Shown here piece by piece: positions 1 through 14,300 of a stretch of 64,000 nt of DNA. The DNA lies in assembly GCA_012932295.1 (NCBI GenBank), contig JAAONU010000018.1:3962206-4026205 (forward strand), given 5' to 3'. The DNA comes from Cyclina sinensis (taxonomy: Eukaryota; Mollusca; Bivalvia; Venerida; Veneridae). The translations under genes and the position numbers were made by a program. The notes beneath the pieces are model-generated. The model worked only from the letters and a program-made list of their open reading frames with translations. It was not told the DNA's origin and did no database searches. How positions within the stretch are numbered: the stretch's first letter is position 1; each line of letters starts with the position of its first letter.

Positions 1-24
1 ATGAAAAATTTATGGATCACAGTG

Positions 25-726
25 CAGGGTTTCCTCTGGGTCAATTTTAGTTTGCGCCAGCAAATTCGCCACTCAGAAAAAGTTGGTGCCAATGGCTCAA
101 AAGTTGGTGCCAGTGATTTTGTAAGGAGACATGCCTTTCTCTGTTAATATATTACAGAAGTAGTATCATTGTGACAACAAACACTATTTATTTATTTATT
201 ACAACTGTTTATTAACCAAAAATAAGCACATTTGCAAATCACTTTTAAAAGATACATAACAAGAAAATAAGAACAATATCTTTATAAGATTAAGCATGAA
301 CCATTTATTTTTACACTTATTTAATCTTCCATACACGAAAATGACACCTGCAAACACTGACGATTTTTCTTTTCATCACTGCATTCATTTGCTACAAACA
401 CTAACTGACCACACGTGGTTAATTATCTTATTTTCGGATGATTAAAAATGGCAAATTATTCCAATTAACCGATTGTCAGTTGCATCTCAACACGTTCTCA
501 AAGTGTCATAAAGTTTGATAAACAAACTAGTCACGCGTGACCTTATACTAAACATCCGGGCCGCTTATGTAATTTTGTTGGCCGCTTATTGGTTTTTAAT
601 CGTACTAGTTGTCGGATGCTTTCTTTTACGTTGGCGCCAGTAAAATTCGCCAATGGAAGATTTTATGGGCCAGAATTAGTATTTTGGCGCATTTGGCGCA
701 ATTGGCGAGCGACAGCGGGAACCCTG
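25..726. mobile_element. Putative non-autonomous DNA transposon, 6-bp target duplication
   Basis: The ends are inverted: CAGGGTTTCC at 25 and, on the other strand, CAGGGTTCCC ending at 726. The hexamer acagtg lies immediately outside both ends (19-24 and 727-732), as a target duplication would. The left end repeats gcgcca / attcgcca / ttggtgcc; the right end repeats ttggcgcc, attcgcca and ttggcg. No coding capacity is seen. Two GGCCGCTTAT copies near 560-590 resemble motifs of the Tigger element at 31856. The superfamily is not assigned. Confidence 0.6.
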
Positions 727-732
727 ACAGTG

Positions 733-2164
733 CATACAAACAAGGTCAAAGCTTAACAATTGGGATATGAATTATTAACAAAGTTTATCAAGATAAAAAG
801 CTGATTGATAACAATTTATGCTAAAGCATAATAAACTCACCTACTGTAATAATCGTGTAGAATTGCACATGCAGATAAATGGGAGCAGCAATGTATATTT
901 GTACAGGTGTTTTTTACATGACACTCATTCATTAGTTGCTGTTCAATAAAATAATAAGGAAGAGGAAGAGTTGTAAAGATGTTTATGGTTTGCAATAAAT
1001 GTTGTAATTATCAGAAGTATGTATAATATTTACATCAAAGACTCTATTCTGGTTTGTGAGTTGATTCCTGTTAACATGCTTCTACTGTCAATGGTTCTAG
1101 TAAATTATAGAGACCATATTAATAGCTTCTGAATTTGTTTCAGTTGAGAAAAATCTTTATCCTGCTGGCGATTATTTTGTTTGCCTTTGTGACCAGTGCA
1201 GACCATGCTAAACTAAGTCTGCACAACTGCATCTGCATTCTGATCTTGACCTGCACTGTTCACTTTTCAGGCAGTATTTTCACAACTTATTCCCTTAAAA
1301 ATAGCACTGTGAAATGAACAGTCACTGTCTGTGATTTGCTACTCCTTTTAGAAACTTATCAATAAAAGCTATAAGTTTTGAAAACATTCATTTTTTTCCA
1401 AGAAGTGTGGAAGAATGAAGTGAATAAAACATAAAGTAATTATTGTTGAAGTTGTGAATGATTCATGCATGAATAATAAAGCTGTTTTCTGGCAGTAATA
1501 TTGCTCATTGACAGGGCAAACAAACTCACTAATTTCATTATTCCATCTGACTGAACCATGAAATTAATCCCTGAGACTGGACACAGCTCCCTACTGGGCA
1601 TGAAATGGCCCCATAATTGATCGGCCACAATCACAGACATGCAGCTAAAGTCATGTCCACTTATAGGATGGCAGCTCTGAAATTGTTTTGTCAGTCTGTT
1701 ACAGTCGGACAGTGTTAAAGCAATTATTAAACATACCACTTATTGTCAGTTTTACTCATGGACAGATGTGGTGGAGTTTCTTTTGTTCAGCTCATGTTGT
1801 CTATGTGACTGAATGATATGCTGTTAGTTCATTAGTCTGTTTTACTATTAACAGCATTTCATTCGTTTTTGATTCTTGTGAGTAATGGTAACTACCTCCC
1901 ATCAAAATATCAAGCAGTAAAGAAGTAATTACTGGCAAAATTTAACAGGTGTTCATGATTAACTGCATGGAGGCAATGTCTTTAGAAAATGATTAATTTC
2001 AGAGAACTTTTAATTATTGAACCCCCTCCCCCACTCCTCCTTTCTGGTTGACCCTCCAAGCCTCCAATTATTGTAACATTTCCTGTACTGTATTATCAGT
2101 TTTATGAAATAAGATTTTTTTCAAATAACTTTATCTTATATGTGTGTTATATCGTCTGTTCCAG
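733..2164 (+). other. Intronic sequence upstream of the first visible cadherin exon
   Basis: No exon with cadherin similarity or good splice signals was found. The short open frames here are AT-rich with no family resemblance. A C-rich patch lies near 2020-2045. Presumed to be the end of a cadherin intron. Confidence 0.5.
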
Positions 2165-2350
2165 ATCATACTATTGTAGAGGTGACGATTCATGTTCAGG
2201 ACAAGAATGATGAGAAACCAGTGTTCAAAAACAAACCTGTACCCTTCTTGGCGACTGTCTCTACAAATCCAGGGCTTGGCGAGAACGTTTACACCCTATA
2301 TGCTTATGACCCTGACCAGAATTCACGGCTACACTATAACTTAGAATCAG
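2165..2350 (+). CDS. CadN: Cadherin exon a: linker DKNDEKPVF and start of an EC repeat
   Basis: Acceptor TTCCAG, donor GTAAAA. It enters at codon position 2 and leaves one base of a Gly codon. It carries the calcium linker DKNDEKPVF and [10 protein letters not shown] of the next repeat. No in-frame start of its own is needed; the preceding exon is outside the window. Confidence 0.85.
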
Positions 2351-5300
2351 GTAAAATTTAAATGGTCAATATTTATGACAAAATACATAAAGACTCATTT
2401 TATTATGAAATACCATTAAATTCATTTAAAAGACAACAGGTAAATCCTGAACACCTTTTCGATGTAGAAGACCACCATGGTTAACAGTCATCCACCGGAA
2501 GAATCCAGAATGCAATCCGAGCCTCATTAATTGGCAGTGTAGTTATTTAACAAGATTTAATACACGAGGGACATTTCTTAAACAAAACGACAGTCGGTGG
2601 ACAAAATCTGAAAACCTCTCTTTTTTTGGTGCTTCCCTGCTCTAAAATTTCAGCTCTGAGTACTCTAGTAATCCCCAAGGTATTTTTAGTAGAAATTGAA
2701 AACATGAAATATTTCACTGAATTTAGTGAAAATGTTAATACTCCAAGCTCAGCATAGCATCTTGGCTTAAATAGTTTCAAAGTTTACTAGAAATTAATAG
2801 ATTGATTGTCTTTGAATTGTTTTTTGCAAACTCAGCCCCAATTAAAAGTCAAAACAGATAGATAAAAATACTAAGTTAGTATAATCAATAATTAAGAATA
2901 AATATTCAAAGCAAGACGGTGCTGCTTTTTACATCGAAAATATTAAATTATAAGCCTCATTGCTTAAATATGCTTCTTCTAATTAAACCGAGTCGTCATG
3001 TCACTAGGCTAGGTCATGACCTGAACACAAATGAGTAAACTAGCAGACGAATCACTGTCTTACATAACCCATTAGACAGATAATTGTTAAAAAAAAGTAG
3101 ATCTAAACTTTCTCTCAAACCATGGTAGTTTGAAAAATTGAACTGAAGGTAAATGTTATTTTAAATGTTTGAACTACAATTTTGTTTTGGTGGTAAGTAG
3201 AAAATTCTGGTCGTTGATAGGTGATTTGTAATAAGGACCGTTGCCCTTTGTTACATTGGAATGATCCAGAAATGAACTGCACTAGCACTCATTGTTACAG
3301 GTCATGACTTTTTCAGAATGGAAAGTCTTCAAAAGTCAAAGGGCTTAAAAATTCTTATTGAATTTCATAATTGTTTTATGGGATGTTTTTTTCCCCTGAG
3401 ACTGGTGTGTTCAATCATTAATTAAAATGGCAGCAGTTATATGTTTTCTTAATTACAAAAAAACTTGTTGGGGTTTCTTTACTATGCTAATTGTAACAGT
3501 AGAATCATCTAAAGTTTTGATGAATTAATTTCTGCATTACATGACATATTCCATGAGTACAGCCTCATTAATTGTACTTGCATGGTCTGGGAAGATCTCA
3601 CATTTTTCCTTAATGTTGCCGGATATTGAAGCTTTTTGTATCTGAAGTTGTTCTTCTCAAATGTTTCAGTTCATTTGTATAAGGTTTCATGGAATAAATT
3701 AGCCATAAAGTGAAGTTTTTTATGCCCCCCATTGAATATGCAAATGTTGATCAGTCTGTCGGTAGACACTTCATTTCCAATCAATATCTAGAGAACCCTT
3801 GAACCCATCTTCCTCTAACTTGGTGAGTTGGTTAACCCCTTTAGTTTTTCAGGTCATTAGGTCAAAGGACAAGGTCACCGTGACCTTGAAAAACAAACAG
3901 TTTTCAATCAATAACTATAGAACACTCCCCAAAAGTTCATCGGCAGGTTGCTCATGACCAGTAAATGACCAGTGTAGTATTTTGGGTCATTAGGTCAAAG
4001 GCCAATGTCACAGTGACCTTGAAAGAATCCTTGGGTCCAGGTTCCTGAAACTTAGTATGTAGGTTGTTCATGTTCAGTAGATATCTCATGTTGCTTTTTG
4101 GGTCAGTTGGTCAAAGTTCAAAGTCAGATTGACCATTAACAGAAAAATGGTATCCAGTTAATAACTAGAGAACCCTTGGGCATTGGCTCATAAACCATAA
4201 AGAGGAAAACAGATTCTGGTTAATAACTAGAAAACCCTTGGGCCTTGCTGCCTCAAAACTTCCTGTCTACCTACACTTCCACCTACCTACCTATCCATGC
4301 AGTTCCTGTACTCTTTCATGTTCTCCAGTAGTTGACCTTTACACATTTTATTCATCTTCTTGCCATGGCTAATATAGCTTTTGATATCAGAAGCCCCTGG
4401 TATCCTCCATTTAATTTACTGACACATGTCCTTGTCCTTCTATCTTCCTGTAATTCTGTTGGCTGCATTTAGCGATAAGGTGCTAGGGGGGCATGTATAT
4501 TTGTTCTGTTACGTATGTATGTTTGAGGGGTGAATACAAAGAAGTTTTTAATGCCATAGAGTTGAAGCTGGTAGCAGTTTTGTCACATTCACCTCTCGTT
4601 TTGTTCTTGTGTCAGCTTGTTCTGGTCACACGTCCATGTTCATTTCATGAATTTAATCACTAGTCAGTATTAGCACTAGTAACACGAGACAACTTCAGAT
4701 GTCAGCAACATTTCATTTATTTCTAGGTGAGCAGTGGAAAGCAGCCTTTGCTCTCTTGTATTTAAAAACCATTTCCTTAGAATTTTGGTTTTATGGCCAA
4801 ACTGTGAGACATAATTATATGGAGTCATTAAGTCTTCATGCAAGCTAATTCTATTTTATGGCTGTCTTTAAGTCTAGTTGTAAAAGAAAATTTCTTTTCC
4901 AGGAAAATTAAAATGCCAGACATATATGTCATTCTTTATATCCAATTAATGACTTTTGGGAAGGCAGCAAATAGGCCAGGAAAAACTAATGTTGAAAAAA
5001 ATAAACATTTCTTGTAATATCAGCATATAGGTTGAAATCTACTGTTAGTATTTTATGAAAGGTAATCTAAAATGTAAGTTTGTACAATATTTTTCATAGT
5101 GTGAGATAGCTACTGTCTTAGATGTGTATGGGTCAGTAAGAGAGACCAATGAATGGCACTACAACCATATTTGCTAAAATTCAGATGGTTTAGTTTGTAA
5201 GGAATGAATCTGCTTAATGCTGCAAGCTTCTATGTTCATAATGTTGCTAAGTAGCCAGATGGAGAAATCAGCTATCTCCTAAACCTTAATTAAACATATT

Positions 5301-8300
5301 TGCCTTTACCTGGACAATAAGCATTACTTAAGTTATATAAGACATTGTGTAGAGATTTGAGTCAAAGTTTCTCCAAACATACCCATATAATTGATTATTG
5401 AATGCAAAAAACATTGCTGCTGACTTAGAGGTTCAACTCAGACATTGAAAATAAAACATAATGGATAGTTTTTTCTTTCTAACCAAAGCAAGTTTTTCTT
5501 TACAATGTTAATAATTGATGTCTTCAAAAGGCACCAGTATTTTTAGAGAATAAAAGTTTTATCACCTGAAGTGGTAAACTACCATTAAACATAATAGACA
5601 GACTTTTTAGCACTTAAATCGGAAATAGCCTAAGAGTACAAAATGCAATTCTAATGGAATAGTTAGACAAGATGCTGTATGATCAATAGGTAATGTCTAC
5701 TGACATTTTAGAAAATCTCCTGTTACATTGTTAGTGTCTGCACCAGTTGTATAGAAACCATTAAAGGTGGTGCTTGTATGAATTCTTAATAGAAATTTGA
5801 CAACATTGGTTGTAGGGTGGCTTCATATACTAATCTTGTTTTGTTAAGAGTTTTTAACCCAGTTCTCGAAGGGTAGCTCCTTTGTTATAATTGTAAAGTA
5901 ATTACGTCTAAGCTTAAAGTCAACAATTACGTAACATACTATTATAAATGTCAAGTTTGTTTTTCTCTACTGTTCACAGCATCAGTTAAAGCACTGACTT
6001 ATATTCACTGATATATCTAGGTAATAATATTAATCACATTACAATTCAGTGCAACATAAAGTTTATACCTGTCCCTTCAGGATGGGTGCACGCACACATG
6101 TCTGTACTTTACCATTGCGTCATAGCCTGCTTGGCTTACAAAATTCTTTTTTATTTTTATTTTTTTTAAGCAACCAGGAAAAGAACAATGTCTAATTAAT
6201 GTTTCTGTTTTCCCTATTACAGATATTCTTCTCTTCTTACAGTATATACATCTGAACGAAAACAAATTCATTTCCGTAAAAGTACCTTCTCTCATAATAG
6301 ACGGAGTGTATAGTTTCTAATAACATGTCAAAAAAAAGGATATATTTTGTCTTTGCTGAAAAATTGTCTCTATAAGTATTTCATACTCAGCTTGGACAAA
6401 ACAAGAAGCAATAACATTTATTGTAGGTTTCATTTGTCATTTACATGGCTGCCAGCCATGAAATTGTTATTTGTTCTATTACTTTTGACGAAAGCATCTT
6501 TTCATTTCTGTTGTATCTCAATAAAGTTTTTTGTACGAATGTATGAATCAAGGTCAAAAGAAGGTCATGGAAACAAAAAAGCATCTTTCCATTAAAGGAA
6601 AAAGTGTTAATTCCCATGACATGAAGAGCTAGGTACGTAAAATATGCAAATCACAAACTGCAAAGAATAGATTGCAAAAAGTTAAAAGTTAGTCATGAAA
6701 CATCAACCTAACTTTTAACAAGTTTTTTTGTCGTTTGATGTATTAATTTGGACAAAAATTGTGAACACCTTGAAGTTAAAACATAGCAGTATCTTTGTCT
6801 CACTGAAGGTGAATTTCTGTCATTAAAATTGTGTTTACAGACAGTATCTGTTGATTGAACTGAAATTATATCAATTGTTAATTATTGACTACTCTTGTCA
6901 CCATAATTTTAAAGCAAAAGTAAGATCCCTGAGTTTTATTCAAAATTTCCCAACCGGAAAGGCCGTAGGTGACCCCTTTCCAAAAATAGTAAAAGAAAGC
7001 ATTGATCATTTAAGTACAAATCTTCCCATGAATCAGAATTGTTTATGTAAGATATTTAACTTTGATATTTCCCAAGTCTCAGTTCTGACATTTTTTCAAA
7101 GAAAACTGTAGCATATAATTAATAAACAATTACACATGTAGAGAGACCTTTAAATGTTACAGAACAATTACTTGATATTTGATACATGTAAAAAAGGCGT
7201 ATTACCAAGTCAGACCATAAAAACCTTTGTTAAATGTAAAATATTGATGTTGAAACCTTGTTGTTACCACATCCATCATACTTGTTGTCCCATTCAGCAC
7301 TCTATGATCATGATAAAATCCTTTGATGTCAAATATTAACAATTGTCTTCCACAAATTTGTCCTTTTTTCATTGGAAGTATTACCTGATTTTCAAATACT
7401 GGTTACATGATTGGTACAAAAGGTATTGAGAATTGGGCATTGTTGTGATGAAAAAAAAATGATAGTTTAAGATAGTCTTGTAGCAGAAATTGACTATATC
7501 TATATATTTTTCATTGTAGGAGGGGAGGGGAAGTTCAGAATCAGTACTGAAGAGGACATGGATACAGGTGACATCGTTGGCAAGATTGTAACGACCGTTA
7601 GTGGGCCAGGTCATTTTGCGAATGGAGTTGAGTACACGCTAGTTGTTTCCGCACAGGATATGGCTGCTGGAATCTCCCCACCACAGAAGTCTGACTTTGC
7701 CATTGTCAAGGTCCTTGTTGGTCTTCGTCCTCCCCAGCTGTTTGAAAATCCATTCAGGGCAAAAGTTTATGAAAATAGTGGTGCAGGAAACAAGTAAGTT
7801 ACAATGTATGGGCAGTTTCATGAAATTATCAGTGATGTGGTTTCAGGTTGTTTCCCTTTCAGACAATAGAGTGTTTGAAGTAACTTTTGTGCACTTTTTA
7901 CTGCAATCCTACTACCAGAAGCTACACTAATAGAGGGGAAAAAAAAAATCATATATAACATTTCTATTAATCGTTTTGACGTCAAGGATGTCAGACCATG
8001 TAACATGCAACATACAATATTGTCACAAGGTTATTATGTGATCTACATCCATGTACCAGCTTGTTGATTTTGTCACGTCACATATGATTATATCAGTAGT
8101 AAAAGTTGTCTTTTTTTGGTCTTTTTTTTTCAAGTTTTCTGTTTCATGAAACATTCTCCATATAAGATTTCTAATAAAGATGTCAAGAAAGTGAAATCTT
8201 GAGAAAATGGAAATTTTAACGACATTTGAACAGAAAATTGCAGTGTAAGCATTCTTGGGAAATGTTTCAATATAATGTTTGTAGTTGACAGAATGTCAGC

Positions 8301-11300
8301 TTGTAGAGGCTATCTTACAGGATTCTGTTAGGGTGGAAATTCAATTTTCTGCTTATGTATGCATTGTAGTAAAACCGTAAAGCAATGCCAGTGACAAAGC
8401 AGTTTTCTGTTGCAGACTATGTGCATACATTTCAATATGAAAACGTTGCTTTTTTTTATCCAAAGAGGTTTTATATTGTTTGTGCTGTAGTTATTCAAGC
8501 TTGCTTAGGACACAAATTTTCTCAAGTAATTTGTATTTGTTATTAGCTCAAGAACTACATAAAGATGGTAGCAGTCAGTTATTGTGAGCCTGTGATTTCT
8601 AACATACAAAAAGCCTTATGTTTAGTTATCCAGCTTTCACCTTTCTCATCTTTAAACATGAAAAATATACATGTACATGAAGTAGTTGAAAATAGCTATT
8701 GATAAATCAGAATATGATTTTGCATTAAGCAAAAGGAATCCTTTAATCAGCTTAACCTGTACTTTATTGTTTGATTTCAGAATTTTAGACCTAGATAACA
8801 ACTTTTTACGGATTCATGTGAAACTTTTCCAAGATTCTGTTCAGAACAAAACAACATACAACCTGACTGAAGCAAGTGGCAGATTATCAGGGCGATTCAG
8901 CATTACCAGAACAGGATATATAGAGACATTACAGAACCTGGACTTTGAAGAACCGCCGAACCAGTACACGCTAAATGTAACAGTTTCAGAGGAAGAAACT
9001 GGACTTTCTAGTACCTCAGAGGTATAAGGATATACAGGTCATTTAGTGAAAACGCTTCTGTTTCAGCAACTATGTTTTGGAATATTTGATAGTAACAGCT
9101 GCTATACAATTGACAGGAATTGTACAAAAAGTAGTACCAGATATTGGGAAAACTAAAAATGCCTGGAAAATTAAGTCATGTTTTCTGAAGGTTTCTTTAT
9201 CTAGTTTTTCATATCCTTGGTAAATTTCAAGATTTTCTCTCTCAGATAAGCTCCTTTCTCTCACATAAATTGAGTGTGCACATTACATACACTCGGATAG
9301 CCCTTGTTGTGTTTTTTCAGTTGATAATAGACGTAGAAGATGTGAATGACAACAGTCCCAAGTTTCAACTATCTACCTACACCTTTAAACTATCAGAGAG
9401 CACACCTGTAGGAGGCCCTGCTATACCCCTTCAAGGTGAGAGTCCTGGTGGATTTGTCCTGTTTTGTCCATGCTTGTCTGCAAGTCAAGATATTATGTTT
9501 CTACTATATACTATCTTTAATGGATCCAGTCACTTAGTAAGAGATATATCAATGAATTACTGATACCCACTTAGTGTTTTTGGTTGACTGAGGTGGAATA
9601 AAGTTAATTGGGGTGTATATGACATACTGACATAGGTGTTTTTTTTAGAACCTGGTTTGTAGTGAAGAAGAGTAACTGTTCACACCACAAGGCTTATTAA
9701 ATTCAGTATGTAAAAATGTTGCAGAAAATTTAGTTCCTACTTGATATTGAGAAAACTTCAGGAAATGGCCAGTAATATTCCATCGTTTATAAATTGATAA
9801 GTTTGTGTCAGCTTAATGGCTTTAGACTGTTACACTAGTAGTTTATGTTTTCTTTGTAAGAGGGTGTGATATAAACTCAACATATAACCCATGAAATATT
9901 ACATCATTAGAACAATTTCTCTCTCTGACACAAAGAATTGTTAGATTCTTAATTTAAACATTTAAATACAGTGAAGTTCATTTCTACAATGAGTCAGCTA
10001 ACTTTGCGATACAGTACATTGATGATGACTTTACATATTTTACAGTGACAGCTACAGACAAAGATTCTGGAGTGAATCGAGAACTGGAGTATTTTGTCAG
10101 TGACAGCCATTTCACTGTGAGGACAGCCCTCATCAACAACCAGTATATAGGACAAATTACAGTTGCCAAGTATGTTAGAGTTGTATCTTTTTAGAGGTCA
10201 GAGGAATTCTGCTCACAGCTGTTAGATGTCATAACTTTTTATTTTCTCGATTTATTTCTGAAAGTATCAATTTCAACATAAACCACTTATTCTTACTTCA
10301 TGATTGCACTTTCCCTTGTTTTAGAATGCATTGAAGTCCAAAGAACTGCTTCCTTTGAATTTCGTTGAATGCACTGCCTGTTGTGGATTGTGAAATGTTT
10401 GTGGTGGTGGAAATTAGGCAGACATTTCAGACAGCTTTAATTTCCTCTGTCACAAGATGTTCTGAATGCTAAATACTCGTAGTTGGAAAGGCTTTTGTAA
10501 TTATGAGAAGTTCCCTGCAATTGTCAATTATCTGCCACTTGTCAATTACCCTATAGCAGACAGTTATGTGATGCTATGTTATTAATGAGATTCTTGTATT
10601 TCAAGTTTTTACTCTGTCATTTCTTTCTACTGTGTTTTTGTTTTCTAAATGTGACTTTGGTCGTTTTGATGCCCTCTTGTTTTATTTTCTTATTTGGTTA
10701 ATGGTTTCTCAAAAATACTACCAGCTTGGATGGCTTCCTTCTTAATTCATAATTTCATATGAAATAGGTTAGTTTAAATTAAATTAATTACTGGCAATTT
10801 TTTTTTGTTTTCAGAAAACTGGACTTTGATTTCCGGACAGATCATCATTACAGGTTTAATGTTACAGCAAGAGACAAAGGTGAGATACCCAGGTCAGGTA
10901 TGGCATCCGTTATTGTGTATGTTACCAACGTAAACGACGAGGCACCTGTGTTCGGAATAGGAAGCGATCATCTTCTGACAAAAATCAGTGAAGAACAGAC
11001 AGCTGGACGTGTTGTTACTAAAATACAAGCGACTGATCATGACGGCGATAATATCAAGTACTACTTTACTCGTAAGTCACATGATACCTTTCTTGTGAAA
11101 GTACCAACTTTTAAGCCATTACTTGAAATGAACACAGAAATGTCATTTTGAGTTTTGACCTTTAAAATTATATTGACATTTCTTTTACAACAGTAGTGTC
11201 TTGCTTGTTTTGTTTTGTTCTGTTTTCAATTACATTTTTGTTAATTATTTAAAACAGTTGTAAGTAGATTTAATAGAAAAGGGTTAAGAAAGCTTTTGAA

Positions 11301-14300
11301 TTACCATACATTTCTCAGTTATCAAAGATCACTTTAAAGCATGGATTAACTCTTTATGAATTAAGAGACAAGTAAAATATACTTTTATTTGGTGTTATAA
11401 ATACCATAATGAATAACTAATAAAAATCTGCAAAATCAGTTTTATGTAAGAAATATATATCTCATCGAGACATTTTCTTTTCAAGCAACTCTTTTATGTT
11501 TTCCAGTAAAAAACAAGTTCAGTCTTCTCTTTACAGCAATGCAGGTTGAGAGTCCACCATTTCGTATTGACCCAGACTCTGGTTTGATCACTTTGATCCG
11601 TAGTTTGCCAGAATCGGTTCCATTTTATACCCTGAACGTAACAGCCTACGATGATGGGTCATGTTGTGAGGAGGCTACGTCCCTGTCTACTGATACATTT
11701 ATTGTTGTGGAAATAAAGGATACAAACAATAATCAACCCCAGTTTCCTAGCTGTAACTACGCACCTGTAGTCCTAGAGAATCAAGACATTGGAACCTTTG
11801 TAGTCCAGGTTAGTATCTAAACATGGTAGGTTTATACGCAGAAACTATAATATTAATTATTATGTAATAATATGAAAAGAATCTGCAAATTTGGGCGGAG
11901 TTTTGTATACTGTAGTTACTCTTTTAATGTTTTCTAAACACAACACCATAGCTTTATGTACAAAACAGCCATACCCAGTTGGCAATAAAGTTATTCTGAA
12001 ATGTGTAGTCTGTACCAGATCTGAAATTAACTATTGAGATATTGACAGTGATTATTTAATGAATAAAGAAGCAGGAAGAACTAATACATTACAGCATGGT
12101 TATAACAAGGTAACCAACTGAATATTGAAACTATCTTGTGATTTCAGGTGACTGCCATTGATGATGACAGAGGAAACAATGGTAACATAACTTATTCAAT
12201 CATTACATCTCCACGGCAACCAAAACAGTTTGAGGTGGATCCTGGCAGTGGTAGAGTTGTAACGGCTGTTCGTTTTGACCGTGAGGCTCTGACAGGTAGT
12301 CGCAGCGTGCCCATTACTGTTAAAGCTGCAGACCAAGGAGAACCTCAGTCGCTCGACTCCCATTGTACATTTTGGGTACAGATAGGTGACATCAATGATA
12401 ACTCGCCAACATTCGATTCACCATCATATGCAACTTCTATCAGTGAATCCTCGGCCACTGTAGGACGAAGGATTTTTGCAGTCCGTGCAAATGACAGAGA
12501 TGCTGGGAAAAATGCCAATATTGTTTACAGTTTGACAGATAACCCTGGCGACTTTTTCAGGATGGAATCGGATACTGGTATCATATATCTTGAAAAAGGA
12601 CTACATGGGGTAGGTAGCTTCCATTTTATTTACATATCTCTCATAGTTGTAACATGTATAGAATATCTGTATGTAGAAAAGGTCTGAAAATATCCATGTT
12701 GTTTAAAGTCAACACATTCTCTTTCTATTTTTCATTATACCTCCTTTGTATAGTCACCAAAACTCATGTCAATACAAATTTTGCAGTTGTATTTGAAATT
12801 ATGTTGTTCAGTGAACTTTGACATAGCAATATTTCACTTTTTGTGACTTATAATGCTGTTTTATGAAGAATACTGTAACTTCAGTGATTGATTGTTAAGC
12901 TTTGCATATGTAATTCATTAATACAGATGGACTTTGTGGTACTGCGAGTAAAGGCTCAGGACCAGGGTGACCCTCCACTGAGTGCATACAGCTCTGTTAC
13001 CATCAGTGTAACTGACAGGACAAACAACCCACCAACTTGGGACAGTGACAACTATGAAAGGGAATACGTAGTGAAGGAGACAGCACCTATCCCATACACC
13101 ATCGCATCAATGAGGGCATCATCAAACACGCCGGCACCTTTTGATGGTCTGTCTTATGCACTAATAGATTCGATGGAGAACACTGTTCAACAATTGGGAC
13201 CTTTCAGGATTTACCAGGATGGCACAATGGTGACCCTTTTCTTGAAGGGACAGTTGGATTACAATGTACAGAACAGATATGAATTGCGTTTAAGAGTGAC
13301 AGTGAGTTTAAAATCTAATTTGAATATTTAACCTAACTTGGCTAACTGATATAAGTGGAAAATATACTGTAACATTTATTTGTATCTTATGGAAAAAGGC
13401 ATTATAGAACAGGATAGTGGTTAATTGTGATGATGATGATTGTGGCAAACAACTTTGATGGATTTTATTATAGTTTAGATAGATGGATCATTTATCTTTC
13501 TGTATTTAAAATTATTATAGTTGTTTTATGGTTGTGTTTTTCTTCATCTCAGTATGTTTCTTTGTAAATTTCAGAACCAAGGTCAGACTCCACTTTCAGC
13601 AGAGATTCGACCAGTCATTGTAGTTAAAGATATGAACAATGAGCCACCACAGTTTGAGGGTCTGGACCCTACCTTGAGTAATTCGTATAGGGGCAGTGTA
13701 CCAGAGAACGAGCCCCCAGGACAGACTGTATTACAGATAAAGGCAGTTGATCCTGACCATGATCCACCTAATAACGAGGTCAGTAAAATGCCAAAATCTT
13801 TTCTGTTACTTGCTAAGTACGGTGACTTTTTGTGGTTGTATTTCTCTTCATCTCTAAGACTTCTGTGAAAACTTTCTTTTGAAAAAAGGTAACTACACAT
13901 AATAACAGTAAAGAAAACACTGTACACATCTTAAGTTGCAAGTAACATTTGTTTCTTCAGAATTGTTCATTTCAATATGTACAAAACATTTTGATTATGT
14001 CTGTTTTATAATATTCTATTCCACACAATAGTTTGGATAATGATTTAAAGTAAAAATACCATAATCTGTTATATGATACACTGTTTTCAGAACATGAATG
14101 TTTAGTCCATTTTGCATAGCCTAGATGAAACAACTTCATATATACAGTTGATGTATTTTAGGTTAGTTACAGCCTGATGGAGGACCCCAATGATGCATAC
14201 ATGGACTTTTCTATAGACAGTCAGACTGGTGTAATAACAACACGTAGTCAGTTTGACAGGGAAGAACAGGGTGTCTACTACATCAAGGTCAAGGCCATTG

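Noticed and set aside
1135..1317. 60-codon frame starting with a hydrophobic stretch, possible signal peptide exon of the cadherin
   Set aside because: The phase does not connect to exon 2165 by a visible donor, and the sequence after it is not cadherin-like.
7643..7930. 95-codon frame overlapping cadherin exon 7520-7793
   Set aside because: Alternative-frame shadow that runs past the splice donor; no domain resemblance.
13583..13927. 114-codon minus-strand frame
   Set aside because: Antisense shadow of cadherin exon 13575-13778, whose plus-strand product fits the family.
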